DNA of 64,000 nucleotides from Acheta domesticus (GCA_031308135.1 JAHLJT010000631.1:144688734-144752733); one strand, 5' to 3'; numbered from the stretch's first letter, positions 34,930 through 46,764 are shown. Translations and numbers: made by a program. The notes: a model not told the origin generated them from the letters alone.

Positions 34930-36507
34930 CCAGTCTTGACTTTTTACTTTCCCGTATACGTACGTATACACAGAGTAATATATGCGCGAAAAAATGGTCA
35001 ATTTTTGGCGGAACAAAATTCATTGCCGGGCCGTGAAAACGAAAAAGTCGATAAAACCAGTTGCTAAATTAAGAAAAAAAATCCACTATCACGTGGTGTA
35101 GCCAGAAACCCTGTTTTCCAGGTCCTTGATACCGAAAAACCAATTGAAAGAAAACGTCCGTCTGTCTGTCTGTGAACACTGCTAGCGCCTAAACCATAAG
35201 TACGATTTCTACCATAAAGGATATTCCCCGGTCGACCTGATTCTAGTCAAAGCTTTGAGATTTTTAAAAAGATTCTTCAAAATTTAGGGGTACTTTATAT
35301 GAAGCCCCCCGGGGATTTTCAAAATTTTCTCAAAAACGGCTCCAACTTTTTTCTTTAAATTTCTTGTATGAATAGAGTAAAACACACTTATTAACATGGC
35401 ATTGGTGCGATTTTCACGAATAACTCTGAATTTTCGAAAATTGTGGAAGTTTGAATTTTTTTTCGGCGTCTTTCACAACTACAAAATTGAAGATAGAGAT
35501 TTTTTCTTCAAATAAAATGTGCTCTCCAAAGTGAGTTCTTTATTTAAGATCATGTACATTGTTCTGAAAATTTTAGTAGTTTTCGCGCAATATTGTGTGC
35601 AATATGTGAAATTTAAAAAAATTACAAAAACAAGATTTTTTAAAAAACAGCTCCAAATTTTTTCTTTAAACTTAAGTTAGGGATAGTGATAAATGTAGTC
35701 TATCAGATGACGTAAAAGCCATATTGCTCTATAGCTTGTTTTTTTTCAAAAATTTTAAAAATGTAAATTTTTTCACATGTTTCTCACGTCGATAATATTT
35801 ACATTAGCGGCGATTTTTTCACATTATTATATTTACGAGTACATGTGCTTTAAATTATATCAAGTAAATGTCTCGAAAACCCAACCGTTTTCTGTGAAAA
35901 GTAGCTCAACATTTCGCATTTTCAGAAACGCTCAAACGCCATTTTCTCATATATGGCTGCAAATTTTTTCTTCAAAATTTTGTAACGGATAGTGCTAATT
36001 ACACTCTTTAGTATAGCGTAAAGTTTATTTTGAGTTATTTTTTTGTTTTTTTCAAAAATTACATAATTGTAATTTTTTTGAAAGATCTCTCACATCTTTA
36101 ATATGCACATTACCAGCAATTTGTAAAGATTATTATATTTGTGAGTGTAAGTGCTTCAAATAACTTCAAATAAAGTATTTTGAAAACTCAAACATTTTCT
36201 GTGAAAATGAACTTAAATTTCGCATTTATAGTAGCGCTAAAACGCCATTTTCTCTTAAACGACACATAATTTTTAAAATAAAATTGCCATTTATGACTAG
36301 GTTTTTGTGTTCTTTAATATTCTAAAATGAATATTTCCGTTTTACCAATAGGAAACCGAAAAATTAAGAAAACGAGAAAAAATGTGCTTTTGGCGGTGAT
36401 AGATGGCAGCTGGCAAGAAAGAGTATGTGGCAATTCCGAATAGCTAGCGAAGACTCAAGGAAATAGAAAACTAATACGGGAAAGTCTGTGCCATTCTGTA
36501 GCACCAC
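34930..36507. mobile_element. F1-family element, copy in hAT
   Basis: Core from TTTACTTTCCCGTATACGT near 34938, two 300-bp tandem units (about 35640-36260), the subterminal block with GATAGATGGCAGCTGGCAAG, and the right tip CACCAC ending at 36507 next to TA. The left terminal repeat is missing. Confidence 0.65.
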
Positions 36508-36689
36508 TAGTTTTATTTGTAACCTGCATAACACAAAATAATGATGATTGTTCTTGCTGAAATGTTCTTAGAATTTTTGGAAGTTCTGTATATTTTAGTA
36601 TTTAAAATCGAAATATCTAAATAAAGTGGCGAAGAAATTTTCCTCTGCCCCTGGCGGCGGACATCCACGCTACGCCACTGCGCCCAGCG

Positions 36690-37450
36690 TCCTCTTTTGA
36701 GGATGCACATTTCTGATCAACACAATGTCTACGTGGATTAGGTCCTATCGTATTACAGAATACAACGCCACCTTATGGTCGGCAAAAATGGTCTTCGTCT
36801 TGTGTTACGTACGGTGCACGTGGTCACTTGAAATCACTGCGAAGCCTGGTGATGTTCTCCACCCTCCCCTTTTTCGCCAAGAAAATAGTTCGCATATAAA
36901 TGGCATCAATACATGTTCGAGAGAAAAATCAAGTGTGTATGTATATCTGAAATGTTTCAAAAGCGAATGAATAGTTTATAATGTACCGCGACGGATTCGC
37001 ATGTGTGTGTGTGTGCGTATACACGAGTTTCTCACAGACAGTCTTCAATCTAGAAATTCGGTAATGAACGAAGGTATTTACGATATCTCCTTTCCCCCTA
37101 TTCTGACCAACAAAACTGTTAAATACGTTAAAAATTCCCAAATGAACGTTTACGTACTATAAGTGTCAATTGGCAGGTTCTAATGATAAGTCCAAATAAG
37201 AATGATATTCAAAATATCAGATTGTACAAAAGCCGGCAAAATTATAGGATTATTTCAAACATAGCTGAAAATATTAGTGTAATTCCCTCACCCAATCACA
37301 GTACTTCTCACGAGATTTACATTGACAAGGGAAGAACTGATGAATTAACAAAGTCATTTGTGATTAATTTCCCATAAAGAAAAACAACAACAAAACATTA
37401 ATACTCATAGCCACTAACATCAGAAGTAATGAAAACAATGGTATGCGACA
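36690..37450. other. No recognised gene
   Basis: AT-rich DNA with a short TG-repeat near 36999-37017. Nothing else identified. Confidence 0.3.
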
Positions 37451-37457
37451 GCAACTA

Positions 37458-38095
37458 GTGGTGCTAAAACAGCACGTACTTTCACGCAAAATTACGCGAA
37501 AAGTACTCAAATTTTTGAAACATTGTACATGACCTTATTTCAAAATCTATCTTTAACGAATTCCATTTAGAGAAAAATCTTTATCTTTAATATTTTAGCT
37601 ATAGGAAAACGTCAAAAAAATGTTGAACTTTTACATTTTTTGAAAAATCAGGGTGTTGAACGAAAATGAGACCTGCACCACTCTCCCAAACGTCCTTTAC
37701 ACTATCCAACACCAGAATTTAATAAAAAACGGTGGAGTCATTTAAAAAAAAAATTGAAAATGTCTCAGGGGCTTCATGTAAAGTACTGCCCAAAATAGGT
37801 TTCAAATTCAAGGGTCCGCGACATCAGCCAGATCGATTGGGGAATATCAGTTCTGGAGAAAATCGGCTGAACGGTTTAGCTAGAATTTTTTCACAGACGG
37901 ACGGACAGACGTTCGATTTTTCGGTATCAAGGACCCACAAAACGTGGATTCTGGCTACATCACGTGTTAAAGGATTTTTTTCTAAATTTAGCAACGGGAA
38001 TTATCCACTTTTTGGTTACAGAGGCCTATAATAAGAGTCTTTCTGCCGAAAAATTCGCAGTTTTTTTCGCGCAGCATTCGCAACTTTCTCTCCAC
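37458..38095. mobile_element. F1-family left end and core fragment
   Basis: Starts GTGGTGCTAAAACAGCACGT beside TA, then core blocks with CCACAAAACGTGGATTCTGG and CATCACGTGTTAAAGG, and stops near 38095 without a right terminal repeat. The alternative AAAACAGCACG tip matches the ends at 30714 and 60806. Confidence 0.55.
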
Positions 38096-38845
38096 TCGGT
38101 AGCGAGAAATTAGAAATCACAAATGCAGAACACAGACCTCATCTCTAGGCGCTGAGCCCAGCAACTTTACCTGTCGCCGAACGGTTTGGTGGCATCAGTC
38201 CGAGTGATGGAAGCACTGCACGGGCGATTCGTGCTCGATGAGGTGCTGGAGCAGCCAAGATCCCCGTACAACACACAGCAAACCTTAAAAGAAAGCGTGC
38301 ACTCGACCACGAGGACTCGTTCCTTGTGACCACGTTGTGCCTCTGCGCGGACGACTAGGAAACGACCTCGGGTTTATCAACGCTGTTGTGCAAATTGCGA
38401 TTGTCGTGGGACGTGTTACTCCATATGCGTAACCCCCCAAGAAGAAAGAAATTAAATTATCGCCCAGCGTCAAGTGTTATCGGAGACGCCATTAGTGACC
38501 AACCAATTACTGTCACGCGTCATCCAGCTCCCTTGGAGGCTGCACAATGCCAGTTGGGACATCCATGAGCTTCATGAATTTGTTTGAATGACTGAATGCA
38601 CGCATCATTAGTTCCAAACAATATTTTCTTCTCGTTTCTTCGGTGCCTAAGGTTAGAGACCCGACGGTGCACAACGGTGTGGCGTTTTCGATACTAGCTA
38701 CGTAGCTGAGTTGAATTCAACCAGTCTGTAGGAGAATTCTACCAGCCGACTGCTCTGATACTTTTCCGTCAGTTCTCCAACCAATTCCACGAAAATACAC
38801 AGTCTCAATTAGACTCGACATAGAGTAACTTTATTTACTGGCTAT
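38096..38845. other. GC-moderate stretch without recognised gene
   Basis: Less AT-rich than its surroundings. No conserved protein motif or repeat end was recognised in any frame. Confidence 0.3.
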
Positions 38846-38849
38846 CGCT

Positions 38850-40329
38850 ACCGCAGAGAAAGTGATGTAATGTTGCGCGAAAAAACGACGAATTTTCGGC
38901 AGAAAACTCTTATTACAGCGCCTTGGCAACGAAAAAGTGGATAAATCTTGATGCTTAATTTAGAAACAAAAATTCTCGAACATGTGCTGTAGACAGAATC
39001 CATGTTTTGTGGGTCCTTGATACCGAAAAATCGAATCGAATTGATGGCAAAACGTCTGTCTGTGAACACGCTAGCAGATAAGCCATTTAGCCGATTTTCT
39101 CCAAAATTGATATTCCACAATTGATCTGGCTGATGTCGCGGACTCTGAAATGTTAAATCGATATTTTAATTTGAGGGGGTACTTTACATGAAGCCCCTGG
39201 GACGTTTCTGAATGGCGTTTGAGCATTTCTGAAAATACAGAATTTTGAGCTAGTTGTCACAGAAAACTATTCAATTTTTGAGAAACTTTGACGTTATTTA
39301 AAGCACGTGTACTCAATATAATCATGTGAAAAAATAGCCACTAATGTAAATATTAACGACCTGAGAGACAAGTAAAAAAAATCATTTTTGTAATTTTTGA
39401 AAAAACAAAAGATAGAGCAATATGGCGTTAATGTCATCTCACAGAGCATATATAGCAGTATACCGATAAAAAGTTTAAAGATAAAATTTGCAGCCGTTTT
39501 TGAGAAAATTCTGGTTTTTGTAATTTTCTCAAAAATGGCTTCAAATTTTTTGTTCAAACGTTTCGAATGGATAGTGCTAATTGCAATCTTTAATATGGCG
39601 TTAGGTTCATTTTTGAACTTTTTTCTTTGTTTTTTCAAAAATTGCAAAACTGTATTTGTTTTGACAAGTCTCTCACGTCGTTAATATTTACATTAGCGGC
39701 GATTTGTTTACATTATTATATTGAGGAGTTCAAGTGCTGTAATAATATCAAGTAACGTTCCTCGAAAACTCAAGAGTTTTCTGTGAAAACTAGCTCAAAA
39801 TTCCGCATTTTTAGAAACACTCAAACTCCATTTTCTCAAAAAATGTCTTCAAGTTTTTTCTTCAAAGTTTTGGAAGGAATAGTGCTGATTGCACTCATTA
39901 ATATGACGTAAAGTTCTTTAGGGGTATTTTTTGTTTTTTCAAAATTTACACAAATATATTGTTTTTGAAAGTTATCTCACATCTTTAATATGCACATTAA
40001 ATCAATTAATGTCGAACTGTAAAACAAACTGTAACATTGTTTTGAAGCATACGTACTGTGTAAATTATCACATGTAGTAAAATATTCCCAACCCCTGGTG
40101 TAATATAAACTGTAATGTCTCACTATTCACTGAACAAAAATGTATAATTGTAAAAAAAAAAAAATGTAACCATGCTATGTAAACTTACAGAACCTTGTAA
40201 ATTTAATGTATGAACCTTATTGTAAAATTACAGAATAGTCGCTAATAACCTCGCAGTTGATGCAACTATAAATAAATAAATAAATAATAATAATAATATG
40301 CACATTACCAGCAATTTGTAAACACTATT
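38850..40329. mobile_element. F1-family core fragment, interrupted
   Basis: Core words GCGCGAAAAAACGACGAATT and TTTGTGGGTCCTTGATACCG begin near 38875, followed by one reverse and then one forward set of 300-bp units. The second unit is broken at 40000-40294 by a retro-insertion, and the family sequence stops where the tandem repeat begins at 40330. Confidence 0.55.
40000..40294 (+). mobile_element. Retro-inserted fragment with 13-bp duplication
   Basis: AATATGCACATTA occurs at 39987-39999 and 40295-40307 and is continuous in uninterrupted F1 copies. The 295-bp insert ends in an AAATA/AAT-rich tail. A variable-length duplication with a simple tail indicates target-primed insertion of a 5'-truncated LINE or SINE. 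No coding region remains. Confidence 0.75.
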
Positions 40330-41492
40330 GGGTCATTCCGCATTAAATCAACACAGTCATTTTAGATCATCTCCGATTCAGATGAAATTTGACACATAGA
40401 TAGTATGAATGAAAAATAAGAGAACTACAAATTTTGAGTAAAATATTTCCACCCGTTTGTGAAATACAGCCGTGTACAATTTTACAAAATTGGGTTCCCG
40501 AAAATTTTTAAATTGATGTAGAACCTCTCCAAATTAAGATAGAGAGCTGAAACAGGTGTTATTTTGCAGGTTTATTTATGACCTTTTATATGATATACAA
40601 CTTAATAGGGGTTGCGTTCAAAAAGTTTTTCAAATTTGAATTTAAAATTTTGATTCTGAGTTTTTTCAAAATGCTCATCTTAAAAAATTGAAACAATTCT
40701 AATAAATGTATAAAATATATACATATATGTATATATTTATAATAATAAATAATATATAAATACATACATATATGTATGTTTCCAAACAGATGGTGCAAGT
40801 TTAAATATGGGACTGCAAATGGGTTCATACGGTAATCTTTACTTAAAATGCACAATATTGACTTACTCTAGATTTTACTGATTTAAAATGCATTTTACTT
40901 CAAAATATAAGACCTAATATACACAAATTAGTAATTAAGGGGTCATTCCATATTAAATCAACACAGTCATTTTACATCACCATCTCAGATTCAGATGAAA
41001 TTTGACATATAGGTAGTATGAATGGATAATAAGAAAACTACAAATTTTGAGCAAAATATTTCCACCCGTTTCCGAAATACAGCCATGTAAAATTTTGCAA
41101 AATTGGGTTCCCGAAAAGTTTTAAATTGATGTAGAACCTCACCAAATTAAGATAGAGAGCTGGAACAGGTGTTGTTTTGCAGCTTTCTTTATGGCCTTTT
41201 ATAAAATATACAACTCAATAGGGGTTGCGTTCAAAAAGATTTTTAAATTTGAATTTAAAATTTTGATTTTGACTTTTTTCAAAATGCTCATCTTCAAAAA
41301 AATTAAAAAGATTCTAAAATAATCCTTATATGTTTCCAAACAGATGGTGCAAGTTTAAAAATGGGACTGCAATGGGTTCATATGGTAATCTTTACTTAAA
41401 ATGCACAATATTTACTCACTCTAGATTTTACTGATTTAAAATGCATTTTATTTCAAATTATCAGCCCTAATATATACAAATTATTAATTTAG
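40330..41492 (+). repeat. Two-copy tandem duplication, unit about 0.6 kb
   Basis: Unit 1 starts GGGTCATTCCGCATTAAATC at 40330 and unit 2 GGGTCATTCCATATTAAATC at 40940. They share long stretches such as CAGATGAAATTTGACA, ATATTTCCACCCGTTT and CAAACAGATGGTGCAAGTTT in the same order. Unit 1 contains an extra AT-rich expansion at about 40700-40780. Non-coding. Confidence 0.85.
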
Positions 41493-41520
41493 TGTTTTTT
41501 GTTGGCGAGTGTGTTGTGTT

Positions 41521-42760
41521 TTATTATTATGATTATTATTATTATTAGTATTATTCCTCTAAATCACGACTAAAGATGTTATCTGTCGGCTGAATATAAA
41601 ATCTACTCCAGGTTGCAACCAGCTACCTCTACAATACTTTGCCTCTACAATACTTTGCGCAAAATGTGGGCTGTTCCAAATAAAGCGATTTCTTGCACTT
41701 CCCAGTCTTTTGAATTACCTGGAAGTTTAGACAAGTTCTTACACAAATTTTGCGGAACAAATCCCAGAGCTCCGATAACTATCGGGACGACCTGTGCTTT
41801 CACGCCCCACATTCGGCTGATCTCGATTTCCAAACTCTTGTACTTTGGACGTTTCTCTGCCTCCTTGGTAACGACGTTTTGATCGCAAGGTACAGCAACA
41901 TCGACAAGTAAACACGATTTGTTCTCCAAATCCTGGATAACTATATCCAGTTTGTTTGCCGCTATCGTGCGATGAGTTTGAATTTGTTGGTCGTAAAATA
42001 TCGTACACAATCCAACAGACGTCACCGGTTTCGGTGAGTGTTCGTACCACTTGGGGCATGTGTTCAGAACTTCGAGGGCGGTACAGATCTGCCAGTAGAG
42101 GTAGCTACACACCCTGTCGTGTCTTTTGAAGTATTCGGTCTATGCTAGGATTGGACAAGCTGAGACAATATGATCAATGGTTTCTACGTGTTCTTGACAA
42201 ATGCGGCATTTATCATCTTGGGAAATTTTGAGAACCGCTTTATCACAATGTTGTGTTCTCAAGGCCTGATCTTGGGCAGCTATTACAAGTCCTTCCGATT
42301 CTGGCTTCATTCTTCCCCTTTTAAGCCACATAAATGATTGATCTTTATTGATCTGCACCTTGTCCATTCGTTTCAAATATTGTCCGTGGAGTGGTTTGTC
42401 TCTCCACGATTTCTGTAACATTTTTTGTGTCTCAAATTTCATGTTAAGTAGCATCAGAAGTTCAGTGTCTCTGTCATTCTGGGGCATAGTCTTCTTCGCG
42501 ATGCTTCTTGCTACACTTACAATGTCTCTGTTTCCCATTCTTCGGTCAGATTTCATAACCTGCCTCATTAGTGGGTCATCTTGATGGCTGACTGCATACT
42601 TTCCCATCCCGGTTATTGCATTGTGCCAGGAGGCTTCAATTTGTCTCAGGCCTCTTCCTCCGTCGTTACGTGACACATAAAGTCTATGTACATCAGCTCG
42701 GGGTGGGCAACGTGATGCATTGTAAGGGGCAGGGTGCATGAAGGGCAGAACAACGTCTGC
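41521..42760 (-). mobile_element. R4/Dong-like LINE, copy 2 (5'-truncated)
   Basis: Minus-strand LINE whose 3' end, AGTCGTGATTTAGAGG read on the minus strand, runs into an (AAT)n-type tract at 41521-41553. Copy 3 ends the same way at 57012. The 5' break is near 42760. Confidence 0.75.
41645..42739 (-). pseudogene. R4/Dong-like LINE C-terminal half with restriction-like endonuclease
   Basis: One frame is open from 42739 to 41645 except for a single TAG at 42137-42139, where relatives have the glutamine of LAQTEY. The N-terminal part carries PRADVHRLYVSRNDGGRGL and a GLVIAAQDQALRT block. A CCHC knuckle follows: CRIC, eight residues, H, four residues, C. After the stop come WYEHSPKP, then KLDIVIQDLENKSCLLVDVAVP with the D-x(n)-D arrangement and a KY basic segment of restriction-like endonucleases, then VVPIVIGALGFV and a TAHILRKVL end. 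CCHC plus this endonuclease is known from R2/R4/Hero-type LINEs. The RT domain is absent. Confidence 0.75.
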
Positions 42761-42775
42761 AGGGTTTTCCTATTC

Positions 42776-43975
42776 AGATATATAATTTATATTATTGATT
42801 GTTGCCAGTACAAATGTCGTAAGTTGGAAAAAGTATAAACCTTGCGTGAAGAAGAAGAAAAGGCCAGACATAATTCGACTACGCAGAAATGGAAGTTTAA
42901 AATGTACGTGAAAGCCGACGGTCAAGAGTGCAGCGGACTCAAAACAGGAAAGTGGTAAAACGTGGATATATTAACACAAGTATTGTAAGAAGACCAAGTC
43001 TTGTAGTATATTTTAATATTTTTTCAATTAGAACAGTAAAAGCGTAATGGCCATGCATGCAAGGAAGGAGTAAAGGGGAATATTTAAATGTTAAACGGGG
43101 TTATAATTGATATTGTCTTGCTGCGATTGTTATGAAAAAGGCCCTGTATGTTTTTAGATTGTCAGGAGCAGAAAAGTATTAGATTCTAAAGTATAATTGA
43201 TTTTTGAAAAACATATTATTTATGGTAATGATAAAGAAAATTCCTCAAACCAAAATAAATAAATAAATAAATATTTCTTACGTAGATTTTCGTAACCGCG
43301 AATCCGTATGGACGGTCACGTCAACCCACCAAAACCAATTTTATCAAGAGGGATAGACCTCGGTATACACACTGAGTAATTGTTAAAGTAAATAAATAAT
43401 TAAATAAAATATAGCTGTTTTGATGGTAAATCATTGCCTGGGTAGTATTAGGAAAATCCGCCAGAATATACAGGATGAAAGACACCTTGTTTCACCCCAA
43501 CCGTGCAAGATACGAAGATGCCGTTAGGACAGTCGATTGCATACAGAGGGGGCTACTTGACTACAGCATACTTCGTCTTTGCATTATTTTTTTTTACTAC
43601 GAAGATATAAGGTCAATTTTGTTTTTTTAAATGGAACCATATGCTAAATTTTAGCTTATCGTCATGGGCTTAAAAAGATGATTTCAAATATGTTTACATC
43701 TTCGTACATCGTTTTTTAGAATATGATGTTTTTGTAACATATTTTTCCACTGAAGCGGCGATTTTCAATTCGACCTTTCCTGTTAACTAAATGGGGCACT
43801 TCGCGAGTTCGTCCTTCAGATAAACGCGCTCGTTTATTTGAGCACAGAACTATTTTCTTCGATACTAATTTTGCTGAAAGATGAATTCGTTCAAGAAGGA
43901 CTCAAATGCTGCATACAGGATTCTTGTAAGTGACGGTGAGTTACGAATAAATTATGATTAATAAGATATTGTTCT
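42776..43975. other. No recognised gene
   Basis: AT-rich DNA with AAATA runs near 43250-43270. No structure with clear ends was found. Confidence 0.3.
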
Positions 43976-43979
43976 ACTG

Positions 43980-44165
43980 AAATACCGGTATAATACCTTT
44001 AAATAGGGGTATTTTACCGGTATAGATGTGGAATAAAGGTAAAATACTTCTAAAAATACCGGTATTTTTAAAGGTATTTTGAATAAAGGTATAATAGAGA
44101 AAATGTATTTCTATACCGCTATAAATACCTCCACCGACATTATTTCGGTATAAGGTCCCTGGTTA
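43980..44165. repeat. Cluster of ACCGGTAT palindromic subrepeats
   Basis: AATACCGGTATAATACC, TTTACCGGTATAG, AATACCGGTATTTTTA and related words recur in both orientations. Such clusters are typical of subterminal regions of some DNA transposons. No target duplication was found. Confidence 0.55.
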
Positions 44166-44588
44166 TGAGAACAATAAATCTACGAAAACGGTGAACTTAT
44201 TGCGTACATAAATGTACACATCAAAAATTCATTGTGACAAAATGTAATAACTAGTTTATATAATCTGCGGGTAGAGAATAACAGGATGTGCGTACAAGAG
44301 AGCTGCGTGAATACTACATGAGTTAATAGTGACAAGTCATCAGCACTCAATCAACCCGCACTGCATTTCCAGTGTTGCGCCGAGTTGTGCTTTTGTCACC
44401 CATGAGGAAGGCATAAAGGCGGCTCGGCATTCGGTTCGTTAGCGGGCGACTGTTCGCCCAATCCCGAGTAGCCGAGCTGTAGCGAATATTCGCTTCCTTT
44501 GACGTGCACACAAGATCTATACTTAGCGGATAGGGCGAGCAATGTATTTTTTCGCTGGGCGTTCAGGAAGCAACACATCTCCACTACT

Positions 44589-44624
44589 CGGCATTCGGGA
44601 GCCCCGAATGCTCCCCGAATGCCG
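44589..44624. repeat. GC-rich hairpin
   Basis: CGGCATTCGGGAGC and GCTCCCCGAATGCCG are inverted with one extra base, around a 7-base loop. A related GGCTCGGCATTCGG occurs at 44422. Confidence 0.75.
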
Positions 44625-44627
44625 AAT

Positions 44628-45540
44628 GTATGGAGCTGCGGTAAGGGGAGTCGAAGAGTCCTATTTTGTCCTTGTTAAATTGATTATTTTTATGATCCTT
44701 TTTCTCTGAGTGCGTCCAGGGTATTTTCTTGAGATTTAATTCTCGAAAAAACGCATACTTCAGAAGATTTATAACATTTGCATTCACAATAGTTTTATGG
44801 CAAATGTAATGCATGTCTACAATTTAATTTTAAAATTGCTTATCTTGGTATATCTTTATCATTAACACTCTTATACTAATACATAATAGAATTTATAAAT
44901 AAGAATCAAACAAATAGAATTCAGAAGCTTAGTGAAACGTTAGTTTCCGATGCACGAACAAAATCTGCACCAATAAAACAGTTTTTAAAATGGATTTAGG
45001 GGTGCCACAAACCCCATAAAACCCCATTTTCGGCACTGTTTCGCTGCTTTTTAGAAAATAACAAATACATATTTTTAATGTTTTTTTATCAAGGAATTTT
45101 TGGCTGAGGTGGTGCCCACGTTACCCGCAACAATTTTATGATCATTAAACTATACTTATTTGACTCAGTGTGCCACAGCGTGAATACGTACAATTTTACG
45201 TTAAAACCATAGAAATAGACACTTTTCAATTGACCACAGCGTAAACCGCAAACTTGTATCCAAAATACTTTCAATCCCGATAAGATTAGAGCTCGGAATC
45301 TCTGCTTTACGAACGTTGCTTCACACAATTTACCTATTTCATTGCAATCGTCTAAAATTGTTCCGCGCGCCATCACTATTAACATTTGTGCCGCACTGCT
45401 GAGACATTTCTTTATTCACTATCAGGGAGTATTGAACTTATTTGTAGAGAAATCAAACAAGCTTTGATGTTACGAGTCTTTAAAGAATACTATATGGAAT
45501 CTGGAAACCTATGAGCTATTTTTCCCTGTTTCGATGCGTG
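44628..45540. other. No recognised gene
   Basis: AT-rich DNA; a 98-codon minus-strand ORF at 45089-45385 has no recognisable features. Confidence 0.3.
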
Positions 45541-45546
45541 CACCAG

Positions 45547-45631
45547 CGCCCATTTCATCGCGCCCGCCGGCCTGCCCCGCGCGCCGCCCACGCCCCCGCC
45601 GCTGAAGGAGGCACACACTAATGCATTCTGA
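45547..45631 (+). CDS. Candidate terminal coding exon (weak)
   Basis: An isolated 80-bp GC-rich block in AT-rich DNA. Upstream, TTTTTCCCTGTTTCGATGCG leads to CACCAG at 45546, a possible acceptor. One frame then reads FIAPAGLPRAPPTPPPLKEA and ends at TGA 45629-45631. The sharp composition change, acceptor-like lead and proline-rich sensible reading suggest a last exon. All three frames are fairly open, so the frame is not proven. The gene is not recognised. Confidence 0.25.
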
Positions 45632-45934
45632 AAAGCCACTTTCCTTTTTTTAGACTTCTGCATTTCAAAACGTCAGTTAATGATTTATTGACATTTCCAC
45701 ATGCAAGCATCAGGCAACCAAAAAAGTAAGCAGCACATGGCGCTGCAGATTTATAAAAACTAACAAGTTTTCAAATCAATTGTTCATCTTAGTTGTAGCT
45801 TCAATTTACGTTAAATATTTATAACTGTTATGTTATAATCATAATAAATATGTTCAAAATAGTATTAAATTGTGAATAGAAATTCAATTATTCACTTCAA
45901 TCCTGGCGTACACAATATGTGTACAAACTACACA

Positions 45935-46141
45935 TTGGTGGCCGAGATCTCTAAGACAGTGTTCTCGTAGCGATCTCGGACGTAAGGGTCGCGGGTTCGA
46001 GTCCCTCTCCGGATATGGTTGTATTTGTGTTCGTCCTTTTATCCCCTATCATTACCGTATCACGTCATCTTCACAGTTCCATAATCCAATAGCGGTCGCC
46101 AATGACTGAGATGTTAATGCGACCTTAAAAAACAAAAAAAT
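45935..46141 (+). mobile_element. tRNA-derived SINE
   Basis: The head has a polymerase III A-box-like GTGGCCGAGATCTC and a perfect B-box GGTTCGAGTCC. A roughly 110-bp unrelated body ends TTAATGCGACCTT then an A-rich tail. AAACTACACA (45925-45934) and AAACTACATA (46142-46151) form a target duplication with one mismatch. The acceptor arms of a true tRNA do not pair, so this is a SINE and not a tRNA gene. Confidence 0.8.
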
Positions 46142-46607
46142 AAACTACATAACTTATGGTAAGTACTGAACATAATAATTTTGATTTCTAGTCTTCGTGG
46201 ATTTTAATTTTGCGCGGGATATGACGCGAATTCTTTCTTGAGGCTTTACTAAACACTCTGGTGATAGTTCCCTGACCGAGATTATTTGGTGCGAAAACAT
46301 TAGCAAGAAGGAAAATCTCAAAAGGGGTCACTTGTTGGACTAGCACTTTCTACTCAGGATAGCACTTTTCTATGCGAGCGTATACTAAATATTTCCTGTT
46401 TTTTTTTTTCAAAGTTTTCTAGGTACAATTAGTTGACTAATGAACTTGAATACGAATTTTTTCAAGAAGTTGTTGCTTCTGACACAGGTTAATGCATGAA
46501 CGGGAGTGTCACCATGAACGGGAGCGCGGTCCCGGGCGGCGGGAGGGTAAGGGGGCAGAGGGGGCGTCGACATGGACACTCGCACGCACCGAAACGAAAA
46601 GGAAAAC

Positions 46608-46760
46608 TAGGGGTGCAACAATATTAGCACAGACTTTCCCATATTAGTTTTCTATTTCCTTTGGTCTCGGCTAGCGTTTCTGACTTGCCATTTGCCAGCT
46701 GCTATCTATCGCCGCCCATAGTACATTTTTTGACACATTCTTAATTTTCCGGTTGAAATG
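46608..46760 (+). mobile_element. Solo F1-family terminal repeat
   Basis: GGGGTGCAACAATATTAGCA leads into ACAGACTTTCCCATATTAGT and the CTATCGCCGCCC subterminal word, then unrelated sequence. Only the terminal repeat is present. Confidence 0.6.
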
Positions 46761-46764
46761 CTAA

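Larger units (their letters stand above)
33911..36688. mobile_element. hAT element with exact 8-bp duplication
   Basis: CGCCCAGC at 33911-33918 is repeated at 36681-36688. Between them, 33919-36680 starts CAGTGGCGAAGCTTAGTG and ends with the complement of CAGTGGCGTAGCGTGGATG. Terminal CAG/CTG plus an 8-bp duplication is diagnostic of the hAT superfamily. The 2.76 kb interior is largely other repeats: a LINE family C tail (34370-34860) and an F1 element (to 36507). No hAT transposase is seen. Confidence 0.85.

Noticed and set aside
45935..46020. Possible tRNA gene (Ser/Leu-like A and B boxes)
   Set aside because: Acceptor and T-arm pairing fail, and the segment continues into a SINE body with an A-rich tail and target duplication.
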